Notes under the pieces: generated by a model | What the model saw: only the letters and a program-made list of their open reading frames with translations | What the model was told of the DNA's origin: nothing | Database searches by the model: none | From: Paludibacteraceae bacterium | GTDB taxonomy: Bacteria; Bacteroidota; Bacteroidia; Bacteroidales; Paludibacteraceae | Length of the DNA: 64,000 nt | Assembly: GCA_024401475.1 (NCBI GenBank) | Contig: JAKSKZ010000002.1 | Location: 1-64,000, forward strand | Direction of reading: 5' to 3' | Position numbers and translations under genes: made by a program | Part shown: piece after piece, positions 17,787-26,860 of the stretch | Numbering within the stretch: the first letter of the stretch is position 1 | Layout: each line of letters opens with the position of its first letter

Positions 17787-18383
17787 TCATTGCATATTAA
17801 TGTTTTTTCTTGTCAAAACACTTAATATTGTTTTAAAAGCGACCCAAACATCCAACTTGAATGAAACATTTTCTGCATAATAACCATCCCAATAAAATTT
17901 CTCATCTTGAGATATACTATTTCGATAATATGCTTGCGCATAGCCAGTAACACCTGGCTTCACCATAAAACTTTTCATCTTTTCTGGAGGCAAGCCATTC
18001 GGATACTTCTTTGGACAATACAATTTAGGACGTGGTCCTATGAAACTCATATCTCCGCGCAGGACATTCAAAAACTGAGGAAATTCGTCCAAAGATGTTT
18101 TTCTCATAAAATGACCTATAGGCGTAACCCTTGGATCTTCATCACTATTAAAAGTACTTCCATCAACGTTCCTTATATCGGGAGAATTCACATACATACT
18201 TCTCAACTTAAACATTTTGAAAGGTTTGTAATCTTTTCCCGCACGAGTTGCATTATAAAAGACAGGTCCCCTGTCCGTAAAATAAATAAACGGAGCAAGT
18301 ATGATAATCTCAATTAAGACAAATGGCAATATTGCCAATGCACCTAAGATATCAAACAACCTTTTGAAAAAACGGATGTACAT
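17787..18383 (-). CDS. Phosphoglycosyl transferase (PglC-like)
   Basis: This 198-aa monotopic enzyme moves a sugar-1-phosphate from a UDP-sugar to undecaprenyl phosphate, starting repeat-unit assembly. It has one N-terminal reentrant helix, the FKMFKLRSMYV motif, the catalytic Asp-Glu in TSLDEFPQFLNVL and the GDMSFIGPRPKLY signature. It is the short form lacking the large multi-helix N-terminus of WcaJ/WbaP. Its place beside a dehydratase and aminotransferase suggests a UDP-4-amino-4,6-dideoxy-HexNAc derivative as substrate. Confidence 0.9.
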   Translation of the reverse strand: MYIRFFKRLFDILGALAILPFVLIEIIILAPFIYFTDRGPVFYNATRAGKDYKPFKMFKLRSMYVNSPDIRNVDGSTFNSDEDPRVTPIGHFMRKTSLDEFPQFLNVLRGDMSFIGPRPKLYCPKKYPNGLPPEKMKSFMVKPGVTGYAQAYYRNSISQDEKFYWDGYYAENVSFKLDVWVAFKTILSVLTRKNINMQ

Positions 18384-18387
18384 AATC

Positions 18388-19584
18388 TTACAAATATTTC
18401 AACACCTCCAAGAAATTCTCCATCACATAGGCCAGTTCTTCGTCCGTCAAACGAGTGTGCAACGGCAATGTTATCTCATTAGCATATTGCTGATATGCAT
18501 TTGGATAGTCTTTTATGTCAAATCCAAGATTCTTATAGGCTGTCATCATCGGAAGCGGTTTGAAGTGCACATTGCATGCAATGCCACGCTCCGCCATCTT
18601 TGTTATCGCCGCATTTCTCTGCTCCGTTGATTTACCTACAAGACGCACCAAATAAAGATGTCCATTCGATATATGGTCTGCATCAAAATGATTTAAGACT
18701 TTCACCCTCTGACCCTCCAATGCTTTATTGTAATACTCAATCATCTCTCGACGACGAGCCAAAAGTTGCGGATATCGGTCAAACTGCACCAAACCTATGG
18801 CAGCCATGATATCGGTCATATTGCACTTGTAAGAGGGCGACACTATGTCATATTCCCAAGCTCCCAACTGCGTCTTGGCCAAAGCATCCTTGCTCTGTCC
18901 ATGCAATGAGAACAACTGCAACTGCTTATACATCAATTCATTATCAATCCCTTCTACGTCACGCCAAGTAAGGGCACCACCCTCCGCTGTTGTCAAATTC
19001 TTGACGGCATGGAATGAGAAGGCGGTGAAATCAGCCACCTCGCCACTCATTTTCCCTTTTCGCTGAGCACCGAAAGCATGGGCTGCATCTGCAAGGACGG
19101 CCACCCGACCCAAAGCACGCTGCAACTCTCCATTAGCAGAGAAAAGTGCACGCTTCTTCTCCACGATTGAGAATATACGGTCATAATCGCACATGATTCC
19201 AGCCAAATCGACAGCAATAATCACCTTCGTACGTTCCGTAATGGCACGCTCCAATTGGTCGTAATCCATTTCAAAAGATTCGGGAGCCGTATCGACCATC
19301 ACCAATTTAGCCCCGACATGACACACCACGCTTGCCGATGCAGTATATGTATAAGCTGTCGTAATCACCTCATCGCCAGGTCCAACGCCCAACAATCGAA
19401 GAGCCATCTCCATACTTGCCGTTGCCGAATTCAGGCAAACAGCACGAGACGTACGACAATAATCAGCAATCTTCCGTTCGAACTCCTTCGTACGAGGTCC
19501 AGTCGTAATCCACCCAGAACGAATAACCTCAAATACTGCTTGAGCTTCCAAATCGCTCATATCGGGCGGAGAAAATGATATCTT
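18388..19584 (-). CDS. DegT/DnrJ/EryC1/StrS aminotransferase (PglE-like)
   Basis: This 398-aa PLP enzyme should convert a UDP-4-keto sugar to the 4-amino sugar. Visible are SGWITTGPRTKEFE at the N-terminus, LNSATASMEMALRLLGV for the cofactor phosphate, LADAAHAFGA for the ring-nitrogen Asp and the PLP lysine in FSFHAVKNLTTAEGGAL. I chose the methionine at 19584 (MKISFSPPD) over 19632 because it matches the family start and avoids overlap with the next gene. It is 4 bases upstream of the phosphoglycosyl transferase. Confidence 0.92.
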   Translation of the reverse strand, partial: KISFSPPDMSDLEAQAVFEVIRSGWITTGPRTKEFERKIADYCRTSRAVCLNSATASMEMALRLLGVGPGDEVITTAYTYTASASVVCHVGAKLVMVDTAPESFEMDYDQLERAITERTKVIIAVDLAGIMCDYDRIFSIVEKKRALFSANGELQRALGRVAVLADAAHAFGAQRKGKMSGEVADFTAFSFHAVKNLTTAEGGALTWRDVEGIDNELMYKQLQLFSLHGQSKDALAKTQLGAWEYDIVSPSYKCNMTDIMAAIGLVQFDRYPQLLARRREMIEYYNKALEGQRVKVLNHFDADHISNGHLYLVRLVGKSTEQRNAAITKMAERGIACNVHFKPLPMMTAYKNLGFDIKDYPNAYQQYANEITLPLHTRLTDEELAYVMENFLEVLKYL

Positions 19585-19600
19585 CATATAGTTATGTGTT

Positions 19601-20824
19601 TTATACATTCTTTTCTTTGAGCATTTGCTCATATAAATATATATATTTTTCGTATTGCTTGTTCTTATCGAAGTATTCTAAAGCTCTTTGCCTACATGAT
19701 TTTTGTAGGGTTTCGTTAGAAGTTTGTGCCATTTGGATTACGGCCCTCTTAAGAGAACTCACATCATCAACATCCACTACCATTCCCGTATCCTCGGAAA
19801 CAGACTCAGGACTACCTCCCGTTTTGAATGTCACAACTGGTGTCCCACATGCTAATGCCTCAACATTGACCATTCCAAAGACCTCCTCTCTTGTAGGATT
19901 AACAAAAACATCAGCGGCCGTATAAATTTCAGCTAATTCCTGCTGATTGGATGTTCGATGAATGGATAGTATTTGTACTGGCAGCTTCTTATCTAAGTCA
20001 TCATTGGTTCCAACCAATACCACTTGATAATCGGAAGGTAATATTTGTGATAATTCTATAAACACATCTAATCCCTTTCGATATCCCCAACCAAAAGCCA
20101 CACCCAATATGATTTTCTTGGTTTGGATATTATACTTTTGCTTAAAGTCACTCTTCTGTGGTTTAAACACGGAAAGGTCTATTCCGTTATGAATCATATT
20201 AATTGGATGCTTTTTCAGAAAAGAGTTTTTTACTATATCAGCCAACCAGAAGGAAACAGGGACAAGAACCATATTATTCACAGAGGTAAATGAGACTTTC
20301 TTCTGTCTATAATTCTTCTTAGACCTATCCCAGAAGATTGATATGGGGTAAGTCCTACTCTGAATACATGAATCACATCCACCTTTCCATTTATCACAGC
20401 CCATCATAGTAAAATGAACACAATGTCCTGTCATTGCCCAACAGTCATGAAGCGTCCATACAACAGGAATCTTAGCCTCGCACAAATACTCGAAAAGTAA
20501 TTTGTAATTCAAATAATACCCATGAATATTGTGCAAATGAATAATGTCTGGCGATATGTTTTTGATTTTCTCTATCAATTTTTTCGTCGAACATCGAGAC
20601 GAGAGGCCATGCCTATCCAGCAATAGGCTCTCTATGCCATGGAGTTTTTCTTGGAAAAGAGATACTGACTGAATCGTATTTAGTTGAGATGGATTTTTAT
20701 AACGAGGGCCATGTATCATATATACCTCCCACCCTTTTTGTTTAGCCAAGAGACCTATTTGTTCCGATATTTTTCCCGTTGACCCCATATTCAGGGCAGC
20801 ATTTACGATAAGCAACTTTGCCAT
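19601..20824 (-). CDS. Glycosyltransferase family 4 (WcaC-like)
   Basis: A 407-aa GT-B glycosyltransferase. The start MAKLLIVNAALNMGSTGKISEQIG is of the colanic-acid WcaC type, followed by IIHLHNIHGYYLNYKLLF and WTLHDCWAMTGHCVHF. The donor site motif EIYTAADVFVNPTREEVFGMVNVEALACG is intact. It lies 2 bases downstream of another GT4 gene and 16 bases before the aminotransferase. Donor and acceptor are not predictable. Confidence 0.88.
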   Translation of the reverse strand: MAKLLIVNAALNMGSTGKISEQIGLLAKQKGWEVYMIHGPRYKNPSQLNTIQSVSLFQEKLHGIESLLLDRHGLSSRCSTKKLIEKIKNISPDIIHLHNIHGYYLNYKLLFEYLCEAKIPVVWTLHDCWAMTGHCVHFTMMGCDKWKGGCDSCIQSRTYPISIFWDRSKKNYRQKKVSFTSVNNMVLVPVSFWLADIVKNSFLKKHPINMIHNGIDLSVFKPQKSDFKQKYNIQTKKIILGVAFGWGYRKGLDVFIELSQILPSDYQVVLVGTNDDLDKKLPVQILSIHRTSNQQELAEIYTAADVFVNPTREEVFGMVNVEALACGTPVVTFKTGGSPESVSEDTGMVVDVDDVSSLKRAVIQMAQTSNETLQKSCRQRALEYFDKNKQYEKYIYLYEQMLKEKNV

Positions 20825-20826
20825 AA

Positions 20827-21939
20827 TCAGATGAAAAGATTATCTTTTATCACTTTTAATTGAAAATCTGGAGTCCAATTGTTTTCAATCTCCGCATAAC
20901 AAGCCTTCCGAACTTCATCTCTATCACCCCGATGGATATCAAACCATTTTAGGATAGTTTCTGCTATGGATTCTTGATCATTGTACTCAAAGAAAGAGCC
21001 TGTTTCACCCTCCTTTATCGACTCAAATTCAGGCATTTGAAATTTAAACTCATGATGAGTTGCCACAGGGGTCCCAAACGTCATAGAATGTATTGCTGTT
21101 AGACCTACGTTACCAGGCGCCACACATAAATCGGCGTTATAAATCAACTCGGCATTAACTTTATCATCATAACAAGCGCCATAAAGCCAGACGAAAGATT
21201 CCAAGCCATGCCTTTCTATTAAATTTTGTAGATATTCTTTTTCTTCACCATCGCCAACAATCATAAGATTATAGCAATGTCCCTGCTGTTTTAATAAGGC
21301 CATAGCATCTAACAATAGATCCAATCGTTTCACTTTGGTCAATCGACCTATGAAAAGCAAAACTGGAGCCATTGTCTTAAAATGTTTTATATATATATCT
21401 GATGGAGATAAAGTTGACCGAATTTCCAATTGGTATTCGTAATCCAACGAATTATGTATTGCACATATTTTATCCGGCGCATACCCCATATCTAATAATA
21501 GACGACGAGCGTATTCTCCATAACAAAACACCCTATCTGCAGAATTATACATGATTTTTTTCAACAAGGCTTCTAAACAATTTTCCTTACCATACCAACC
21601 ATGGCACCAAAAATTTATCTTTTTACGACGGAAAAATAAACTCCGTAATAGAAGGAACAGCCACATACATAAATCCCAAGTGGAAGCATACATAAAATAG
21701 ACATCATATCGCTTATCAAACAATAATTTTAGCAAACCGACTGTCCAATATACCCTATGCCTTGCATTTGAAACATGAAGATATGACGATTGTTTTAGAA
21801 GATTTATGTCAAAAGACTTTACACCTCCTGTATAGTCGCCAAAATACCAATCGCAATCAAAATTCTCATCTATTTTTTTATAGATGGACTTTCGATAAAG
21901 TGATGGTGTATTAAAAAACATACATAACTTTTTCTTCAT
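20827..21939 (-). CDS. Glycosyltransferase family 4
   Basis: This 370-aa protein has a GT-B fold: an N-terminal acceptor domain (KLCMFFNTPSLYRKSIYK) and a C-terminal donor domain with APVLLFIGRLTKVKRLDLLLDA and YNADLCVAPGNVGLTAIHSMTFG. Its start overlaps the stop of the polymerase gene by 4 bases, so translation is probably coupled. Specific linkage is unknown. Confidence 0.85.
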   Translation of the reverse strand: MKKKLCMFFNTPSLYRKSIYKKIDENFDCDWYFGDYTGGVKSFDINLLKQSSYLHVSNARHRVYWTVGLLKLLFDKRYDVYFMYASTWDLCMWLFLLLRSLFFRRKKINFWCHGWYGKENCLEALLKKIMYNSADRVFCYGEYARRLLLDMGYAPDKICAIHNSLDYEYQLEIRSTLSPSDIYIKHFKTMAPVLLFIGRLTKVKRLDLLLDAMALLKQQGHCYNLMIVGDGEEKEYLQNLIERHGLESFVWLYGACYDDKVNAELIYNADLCVAPGNVGLTAIHSMTFGTPVATHHEFKFQMPEFESIKEGETGSFFEYNDQESIAETILKWFDIHRGDRDEVRKACYAEIENNWTPDFQLKVIKDNLFI

Positions 21940-23162
21940 TGCAATGACATTCTCTGCCTATTAAAAAGAACAAACATTCCCAATAAGAACCAAAACAAAG
22001 GATTTCCAATGTAGGATCCCGAAAAAAATAGATTTACAAATGTATACAACACAAGCAACCACAAACTAAATATTCGACTATCAAAGATTGAATCCTTATA
22101 CAATCGAGAAAAAATAAGGTACATAATCGAGAAAAAAACAATACCATATATAATGCCACCTTGCATAAGAACATCCAAAATTATATTATGAGGATATGCC
22201 GAAATTTCATCCGTATAAGCAAACAATCCATACCCTATTATTGGCTGTCGAAGAATTGCATTGGATGCTTTGAGATATATAACATCCCTATTTGATGTAT
22301 TCGACATATCCAAACTACCGTCTTGATCTATGTAAGCAAATGCTCTATCATAACCTTGCATCATTATTGCGGTATACTCTGTAGACAAAAATTGGATTCC
22401 AACAACTACAATAGCCACAATAACTAACATAGAATAAAGAATAAATCTGTTACTTTTCTTATATGCAAAAAAAAGAAACAATAAGACCGCAGCAAGCATT
22501 AGAATAGTGGCGCCTCTTCCTCCTCCAATAAAACAAGAAACGACTTGAACAACCAACAAAAACAAACTAACAAGATAATACGCCTTTGTCTCAAACAGCC
22601 TGAATCGAGGCATCTCTTTTCCCCAAAGAAGATAAAATAAATTTATAGAGAAAGAAAATGCCGCATAATACGACAACCCCTGATATGTACCACCAGCAAA
22701 TTCTATATTACCATTTAAATACCTAGGGAAATTCATTAGAAGCCCCAATGAAATAATAACATTTAAGACATCTAAACACTTAATAAATGATTGAAATAAA
22801 TTATTCCTCAACACAAGCGACACAACCAACATTGCTGGGACAGACTCCGCTATAAATACTTTGTAAAGTAACACGCCATCTGGGCATTCCGAAGGTTTTA
22901 TAGAATAAAGAAGTATAAACAAAAGAACTATGAGATAAACCCTCATATCTCCTTTCGTTATGCCTTTTGTTAATAACATTTTGACATAATTATACAACAC
23001 AATCAAATCCACAACCATGTAACTATACATGAAGACCGGCACATGGCCTCCACCCTCTGTATAAAAATTCAAGCCTAATATAGAACAAGTAGAGAAAAAA
23101 ATTGGATTCCAAAACAAAGCAAAAAACAAGACAATTGCCACACGACCATCTTTTACCTTCAT
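21936..23162 (-). CDS. Wzy-type O-antigen/capsule polymerase
   Basis: This 408-aa membrane protein has about 11-12 hydrophobic helices. It carries the PF04932-like signature GGGRGATILMLAAVL before a periplasmic loop and YPHNIILDVLMQGG near the C-terminus, as in O-antigen ligases and Wzy polymerases. In this context it should polymerise the repeat units flipped by the Wzx at 25307. Its start codon overlaps the stop of an upstream broken reading frame in an ATGA arrangement. Confidence 0.82.
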   Translation of the reverse strand: MKVKDGRVAIVLFFALFWNPIFFSTCSILGLNFYTEGGGHVPVFMYSYMVVDLIVLYNYVKMLLTKGITKGDMRVYLIVLLFILLYSIKPSECPDGVLLYKVFIAESVPAMLVVSLVLRNNLFQSFIKCLDVLNVIISLGLLMNFPRYLNGNIEFAGGTYQGLSYYAAFSFSINLFYLLWGKEMPRFRLFETKAYYLVSLFLLVVQVVSCFIGGGRGATILMLAAVLLFLFFAYKKSNRFILYSMLVIVAIVVVGIQFLSTEYTAIMMQGYDRAFAYIDQDGSLDMSNTSNRDVIYLKASNAILRQPIIGYGLFAYTDEISAYPHNIILDVLMQGGIIYGIVFFSIMYLIFSRLYKDSIFDSRIFSLWLLVLYTFVNLFFSGSYIGNPLFWFLLGMFVLFNRQRMSLQ

Positions 23163-23275
23163 ATACTTTTTGATTTAAGGAAGCCTTCCCTATATTCTTT
23201 TGACAGATGCTGTACTTGAGGATTAGCTTTTAACAAATTCCTAAAGAAAACTATGATAGCCTCAAAACCTTCGGA
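23159..23275 (-). pseudogene. C-terminal remnant of an unidentified protein
   Basis: A 38-codon frame in the gap between two capsule genes reads like protein (EGFEAIIVFFRNLLKANPQ...) and ends in TGA overlapping the next start codon as ATGA, the coupling seen between intact genes here. It has no start and an in-frame TGA just upstream. It could be the frameshifted tail of the glycosyltransferase at 23322 or the end of a deleted gene. Confidence 0.4.
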
Positions 23276-23321
23276 TCAAAAACCTTCCAATTCCATATTA
23301 TTTTTCTATACTACTTTTATC

Positions 23322-24446
23322 CTAACTCAAAATCGTATTAATAAAACATCCGACATCATTTTTGTACATATAATCATTCGAATCACAAGTAACTTCAAGT
23401 CCAAATGTGTTTTTAATAGACACTGCATCTACATTTTCCATAGCACATCCCATCCTATAATCGCTGATCAGACTACCTATTAATCCATCTTTGGGGCCTA
23501 TTACTGGTTTCTCAAATACTGATGCATAACCCAATACACCACTACTCATCTCTGTTTGCCGATAAGGCATCAATATCACATCTATAGAAAAACACATATT
23601 ATAAAGAAATTCATACGTACAAAAGGTATCAAAAACTAATATCTGTACCTTCGTTTGAGCAATTTTCAGCAACTCATAGAAATCATCTTTCATATCATCA
23701 TATATTCTCCCTGCAAAAACAAAAGTCAACCGATCTAAATCCTCTTTTTTCGACATATTAATTGCTTTTAGTATTTCTATTGTTCCCTTTCGGTACGTCA
23801 ATCCCCCGAAATGAAAAAAGACTTTGTTTTCTACAGGTATTCCATATTGACTACGCAAATTAATTAATACTTCCTTGTCCACATTAGGTACTGGGTCTGC
23901 CAAAAACACAAATTTGTTAGTATGATAAATCTTATTCAATTTATCTGCACTTTTCTGGTCATTTAAAATAAAAACTTTTTCCATAATTCTACAATGAGCC
24001 ATCAACCAATATAAAAAGACATCTGCTGCATATCGAAATTTGGAAACTTTACTTCTCGTGTGCAAGTATATTCTATAAACAATACCTCTCACCATTATTC
24101 CTTTGGGCATAAAAAACATAAGGAACGGCAACAAATAAATTAAATGAGTCAAAATCACCCGATTTGCACTAAATTCTTTGGCCTTCAAAGCTATCAGTTT
24201 AGATATTCGGCATCTTTGCTTCCATCCTTTCAGATTACGAATTTTTGACATTTCCGAATCATCCATAAAAACAAAAGACACATTCTCTGCTTTGGGCCAA
24301 CTATATTTATCCTTATGCTTTAGGAAGCCATCTTCTAAACAAAAAATAAATTCATCATCAACTCTTTCTATCGCACCTTGATAGTAATGATGTAAATATT
24401 CCAAATGATGTCCTGATATATTTTCGTCAAATATTAACACTCTCAT
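23322..24446 (-). CDS. Glycosyltransferase (GT4-like)
   Basis: This 374-aa protein begins MRVLIFDENISGHHLEYLHH, a typical GT-B N-terminus. The donor domain has VFFHFGGLTYRKGTIEILKAI and the late ILMPYRQTEMSSGVLGYASVFEKPVIG. Its start overlaps the stop of the upstream gene by 4 bases. It ends at FINTILS, 160 bases before the polymerase gene, and protein-like sequence follows in another frame, so the C-terminus may be altered by a frameshift. Substrate unknown. Confidence 0.75.
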   Translation of the reverse strand: MRVLIFDENISGHHLEYLHHYYQGAIERVDDEFIFCLEDGFLKHKDKYSWPKAENVSFVFMDDSEMSKIRNLKGWKQRCRISKLIALKAKEFSANRVILTHLIYLLPFLMFFMPKGIMVRGIVYRIYLHTRSKVSKFRYAADVFLYWLMAHCRIMEKVFILNDQKSADKLNKIYHTNKFVFLADPVPNVDKEVLINLRSQYGIPVENKVFFHFGGLTYRKGTIEILKAINMSKKEDLDRLTFVFAGRIYDDMKDDFYELLKIAQTKVQILVFDTFCTYEFLYNMCFSIDVILMPYRQTEMSSGVLGYASVFEKPVIGPKDGLIGSLISDYRMGCAMENVDAVSIKNTFGLEVTCDSNDYMYKNDVGCFINTILS

Positions 24447-25306
24447 CTACAACAATATTTTTTCACTCCTCTTTTTTTTAGGATTTTCTCTTCCGTATAA
24501 AACAGCCCTAACTTATTCAAAAGATGCTTTATCATATAAACCACCCAATAACGGAAAGGACTAACCTTTCTGTTACAAAGTAATATGGTTGGATAATCAC
24601 TATTAGGATATACTTGAGGATTATAAGTCCAATCCCCTGTTCCGCTATACATAAATGGCATCTCCCCATAATCCGATGGATCACGAAAAACAGGCAACCC
24701 CCTTTTTATTCGCAACAATGTCAGAATAGATTGATCCTCCCTATGTGAAAAATAATCCGGCCATTCAATAACTTCTTGATGGAAATGATTGGGAGAAAGC
24801 AACTCTTCTTTTTCACACAAACATTGCCATTCCTTAAAGAAATCGATGGAGTCCCTACTCTTTTTCACAAGAATGTACCCAGACAAAAGTTGGTTCTCAA
24901 AATTATCTTCACATCCCATTAGTTCATAACATTCTCGCTTACAAAACTGCCTATTCAACAACGGCTGTTCAACTAACAACACATCAGTACTATTTGCCTC
25001 TGCACACCTAACCAAATAGGCGATTTCCCTTATAAATGTTGCTCCCGAGTCACAATAAAAAAGCCAATCCCCTTCTCTAACCTTAGAAAGAGCATCTAAT
25101 ATGATATAAGGCTTCCACAACCACAGTCCAGCACCTCGCTTATATAAAAAGACTTCTTTGTGCTCTTCCTTATAACTCTTTGGTATATCTTCCGAAGAAT
25201 ATTCCAATACATGGTCAGCTTTCCCAAATAGATATGCTGTTTTTGTATTTACCCTACGCAAAGAATCATACGGCTCACCATCTGCATAATTAACTACATA
25301 TATCAT
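24443..25306 (-). CDS. Putative GT-A-type glycosyltransferase
   Basis: The 287-aa protein opens MIYVVNYADGEPYDSLRR. It has LWLWKPYIILDAL followed by WLFYCDSGATF, where the CDS segment could be a DxD-like metal site, and a late HREDQSILTLLR motif. The C-terminus is basic and may contact the membrane. The layout is common among capsule-locus proteins annotated as glycosyltransferases, but I cannot name a CAZy family. It ends directly against a GT4 gene and directly follows the flippase. Confidence 0.55.
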   Translation of the reverse strand: MIYVVNYADGEPYDSLRRVNTKTAYLFGKADHVLEYSSEDIPKSYKEEHKEVFLYKRGAGLWLWKPYIILDALSKVREGDWLFYCDSGATFIREIAYLVRCAEANSTDVLLVEQPLLNRQFCKRECYELMGCEDNFENQLLSGYILVKKSRDSIDFFKEWQCLCEKEELLSPNHFHQEVIEWPDYFSHREDQSILTLLRIKRGLPVFRDPSDYGEMPFMYSGTGDWTYNPQVYPNSDYPTILLCNRKVSPFRYWVVYMIKHLLNKLGLFYTEEKILKKRGVKKYCCR

Positions 25307-26833
25307 TTATATTCGAATTTTTTGCTTCATTTTAGAAATAAGAGCTTTCATCAATTCTTTTTCTGACGAATTGAGACCTAAAAAATAAATCGCCGTTATA
25401 GAAGAAACAAACGACACAAAGAACAGAAATATTGCAAAAGGGAATCCTACTGGCAACAAAAAATATAACACGAAAGGTATAACTGATGACACTCCTCCCA
25501 CTAATATAATCCTCACCACCACAGCTTCTATGAATACAGCAATCCTCATTTTGATTAAACTCTGCAAATAATACAATCGCAATCCGAGACTAAAACATGA
25601 AATTATAATTGCTATAATGTACATAATTTCGGGAACTGCACCTAACCCAAATGCCACGTAGGAAAAAACAAGATTTGACAAAACCAATACAAATATTGAC
25701 ATACTATACTTCTTAAGTTTTCCTGTTGCCTGAGCTGCAACATCCAACGGATAGGACAAAACATCAACAAACGCATACAACAATAATAGAATGAAAAAAG
25801 ACTCTGCATGTTCTGGTATTTCCGTAAGCCAAACATCCATTACAAAATGTGCATTTATTATAAATGGAAATGCAAACGCATAAATCAAAAAAAATGATAT
25901 TTTACAGACAGAAACCAATAAAGATTGCATTTCATTCAACTTATTATTGGAGTACAATTTTACTATCTGAGGATTTGAAGCCAACTGAAAACTACTACAA
26001 AATTGACGAATTCCTGAATAGGCTTGCATGGCAATCGTATATGCTGCGTTTAGAGCCGGTCCGAAAAAAACATTAAGCAAAATAGTTGTACCTTGTACAA
26101 ATCCAACGACTGCAAAATTATTAAGTCCCACCCAGCCTGTCAATGTCAACATCGACTTCATCATTGCCTTATCCCATACAAACTGATACCTTGCCTCTTC
26201 ATATTTTCGCCTGCACCATATTACACAAATCATCCGAATGAAGAATTGTATTATAAACAAAAAAAATGCATAAAGAATCAACCTATCCCATGGAAGAAAA
26301 ACTAACACAGCAACAGATATACATTTAAGACTCACTTCTAAAATTGCGACAAAAGCCAACACTCCCATATCTTCATGTGCAACTATTTCCGCTTTATTGG
26401 GAATATTAACAATAGCAAATACTGCATTAACAAGGGCAAATTGGAAAACCCAATATGCTGCCATTTGCCTTTCTATGGCTACTGTCATCTTACTAAAGAT
26501 GAACCAGTAACCCAATACTTCGCCCAATATAATTAGAACAACAGACAGAACTAAATGTATATTAACACTTGTACTATAAACCCTATTGAGGTCTTTTATA
26601 TTTCCACGCCCCAATTCGAAAGTAATAAATCGCTGAGTGCCAGAAGCAAGAGCTGTTGTTAATGTTGATATTAACGCCGTAAATCCTGCCACAGTAGCAT
26701 ATATTCCCATATCCGTTTCTCCTAATATTTGGAGTGTAAGACGTGACGTATATAGAGATATTGCTAATGTTAGGAACTGACGAATATATAACAAACCAGT
26801 ATTCTTAACTATACGCTTACTGCTTAAATCCAT
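25307..26833 (-). CDS. wzx: Wzx-type oligosaccharide flippase
   Basis: This 508-aa protein with about 12-14 membrane helices starts SKRIVKNTGLLYIRQFLTLAISLYTSR, typical of MOP-superfamily Wzx proteins. It should move undecaprenyl-linked repeat units to the periplasmic face. It abuts the next gene with no gap and lies in the same unit as the polymerase at 21936, making a Wzx/Wzy pair for block A. Confidence 0.88.
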   Translation of the reverse strand: MDLSSKRIVKNTGLLYIRQFLTLAISLYTSRLTLQILGETDMGIYATVAGFTALISTLTTALASGTQRFITFELGRGNIKDLNRVYSTSVNIHLVLSVVLIILGEVLGYWFIFSKMTVAIERQMAAYWVFQFALVNAVFAIVNIPNKAEIVAHEDMGVLAFVAILEVSLKCISVAVLVFLPWDRLILYAFFLFIIQFFIRMICVIWCRRKYEEARYQFVWDKAMMKSMLTLTGWVGLNNFAVVGFVQGTTILLNVFFGPALNAAYTIAMQAYSGIRQFCSSFQLASNPQIVKLYSNNKLNEMQSLLVSVCKISFFLIYAFAFPFIINAHFVMDVWLTEIPEHAESFFILLLLYAFVDVLSYPLDVAAQATGKLKKYSMSIFVLVLSNLVFSYVAFGLGAVPEIMYIIAIIISCFSLGLRLYYLQSLIKMRIAVFIEAVVVRIILVGGVSSVIPFVLYFLLPVGFPFAIFLFFVSFVSSITAIYFLGLNSSEKELMKALISKMKQKIRI

Positions 26834-26860
26834 CTAAATGTATTCTCTTACTTTGGATGC

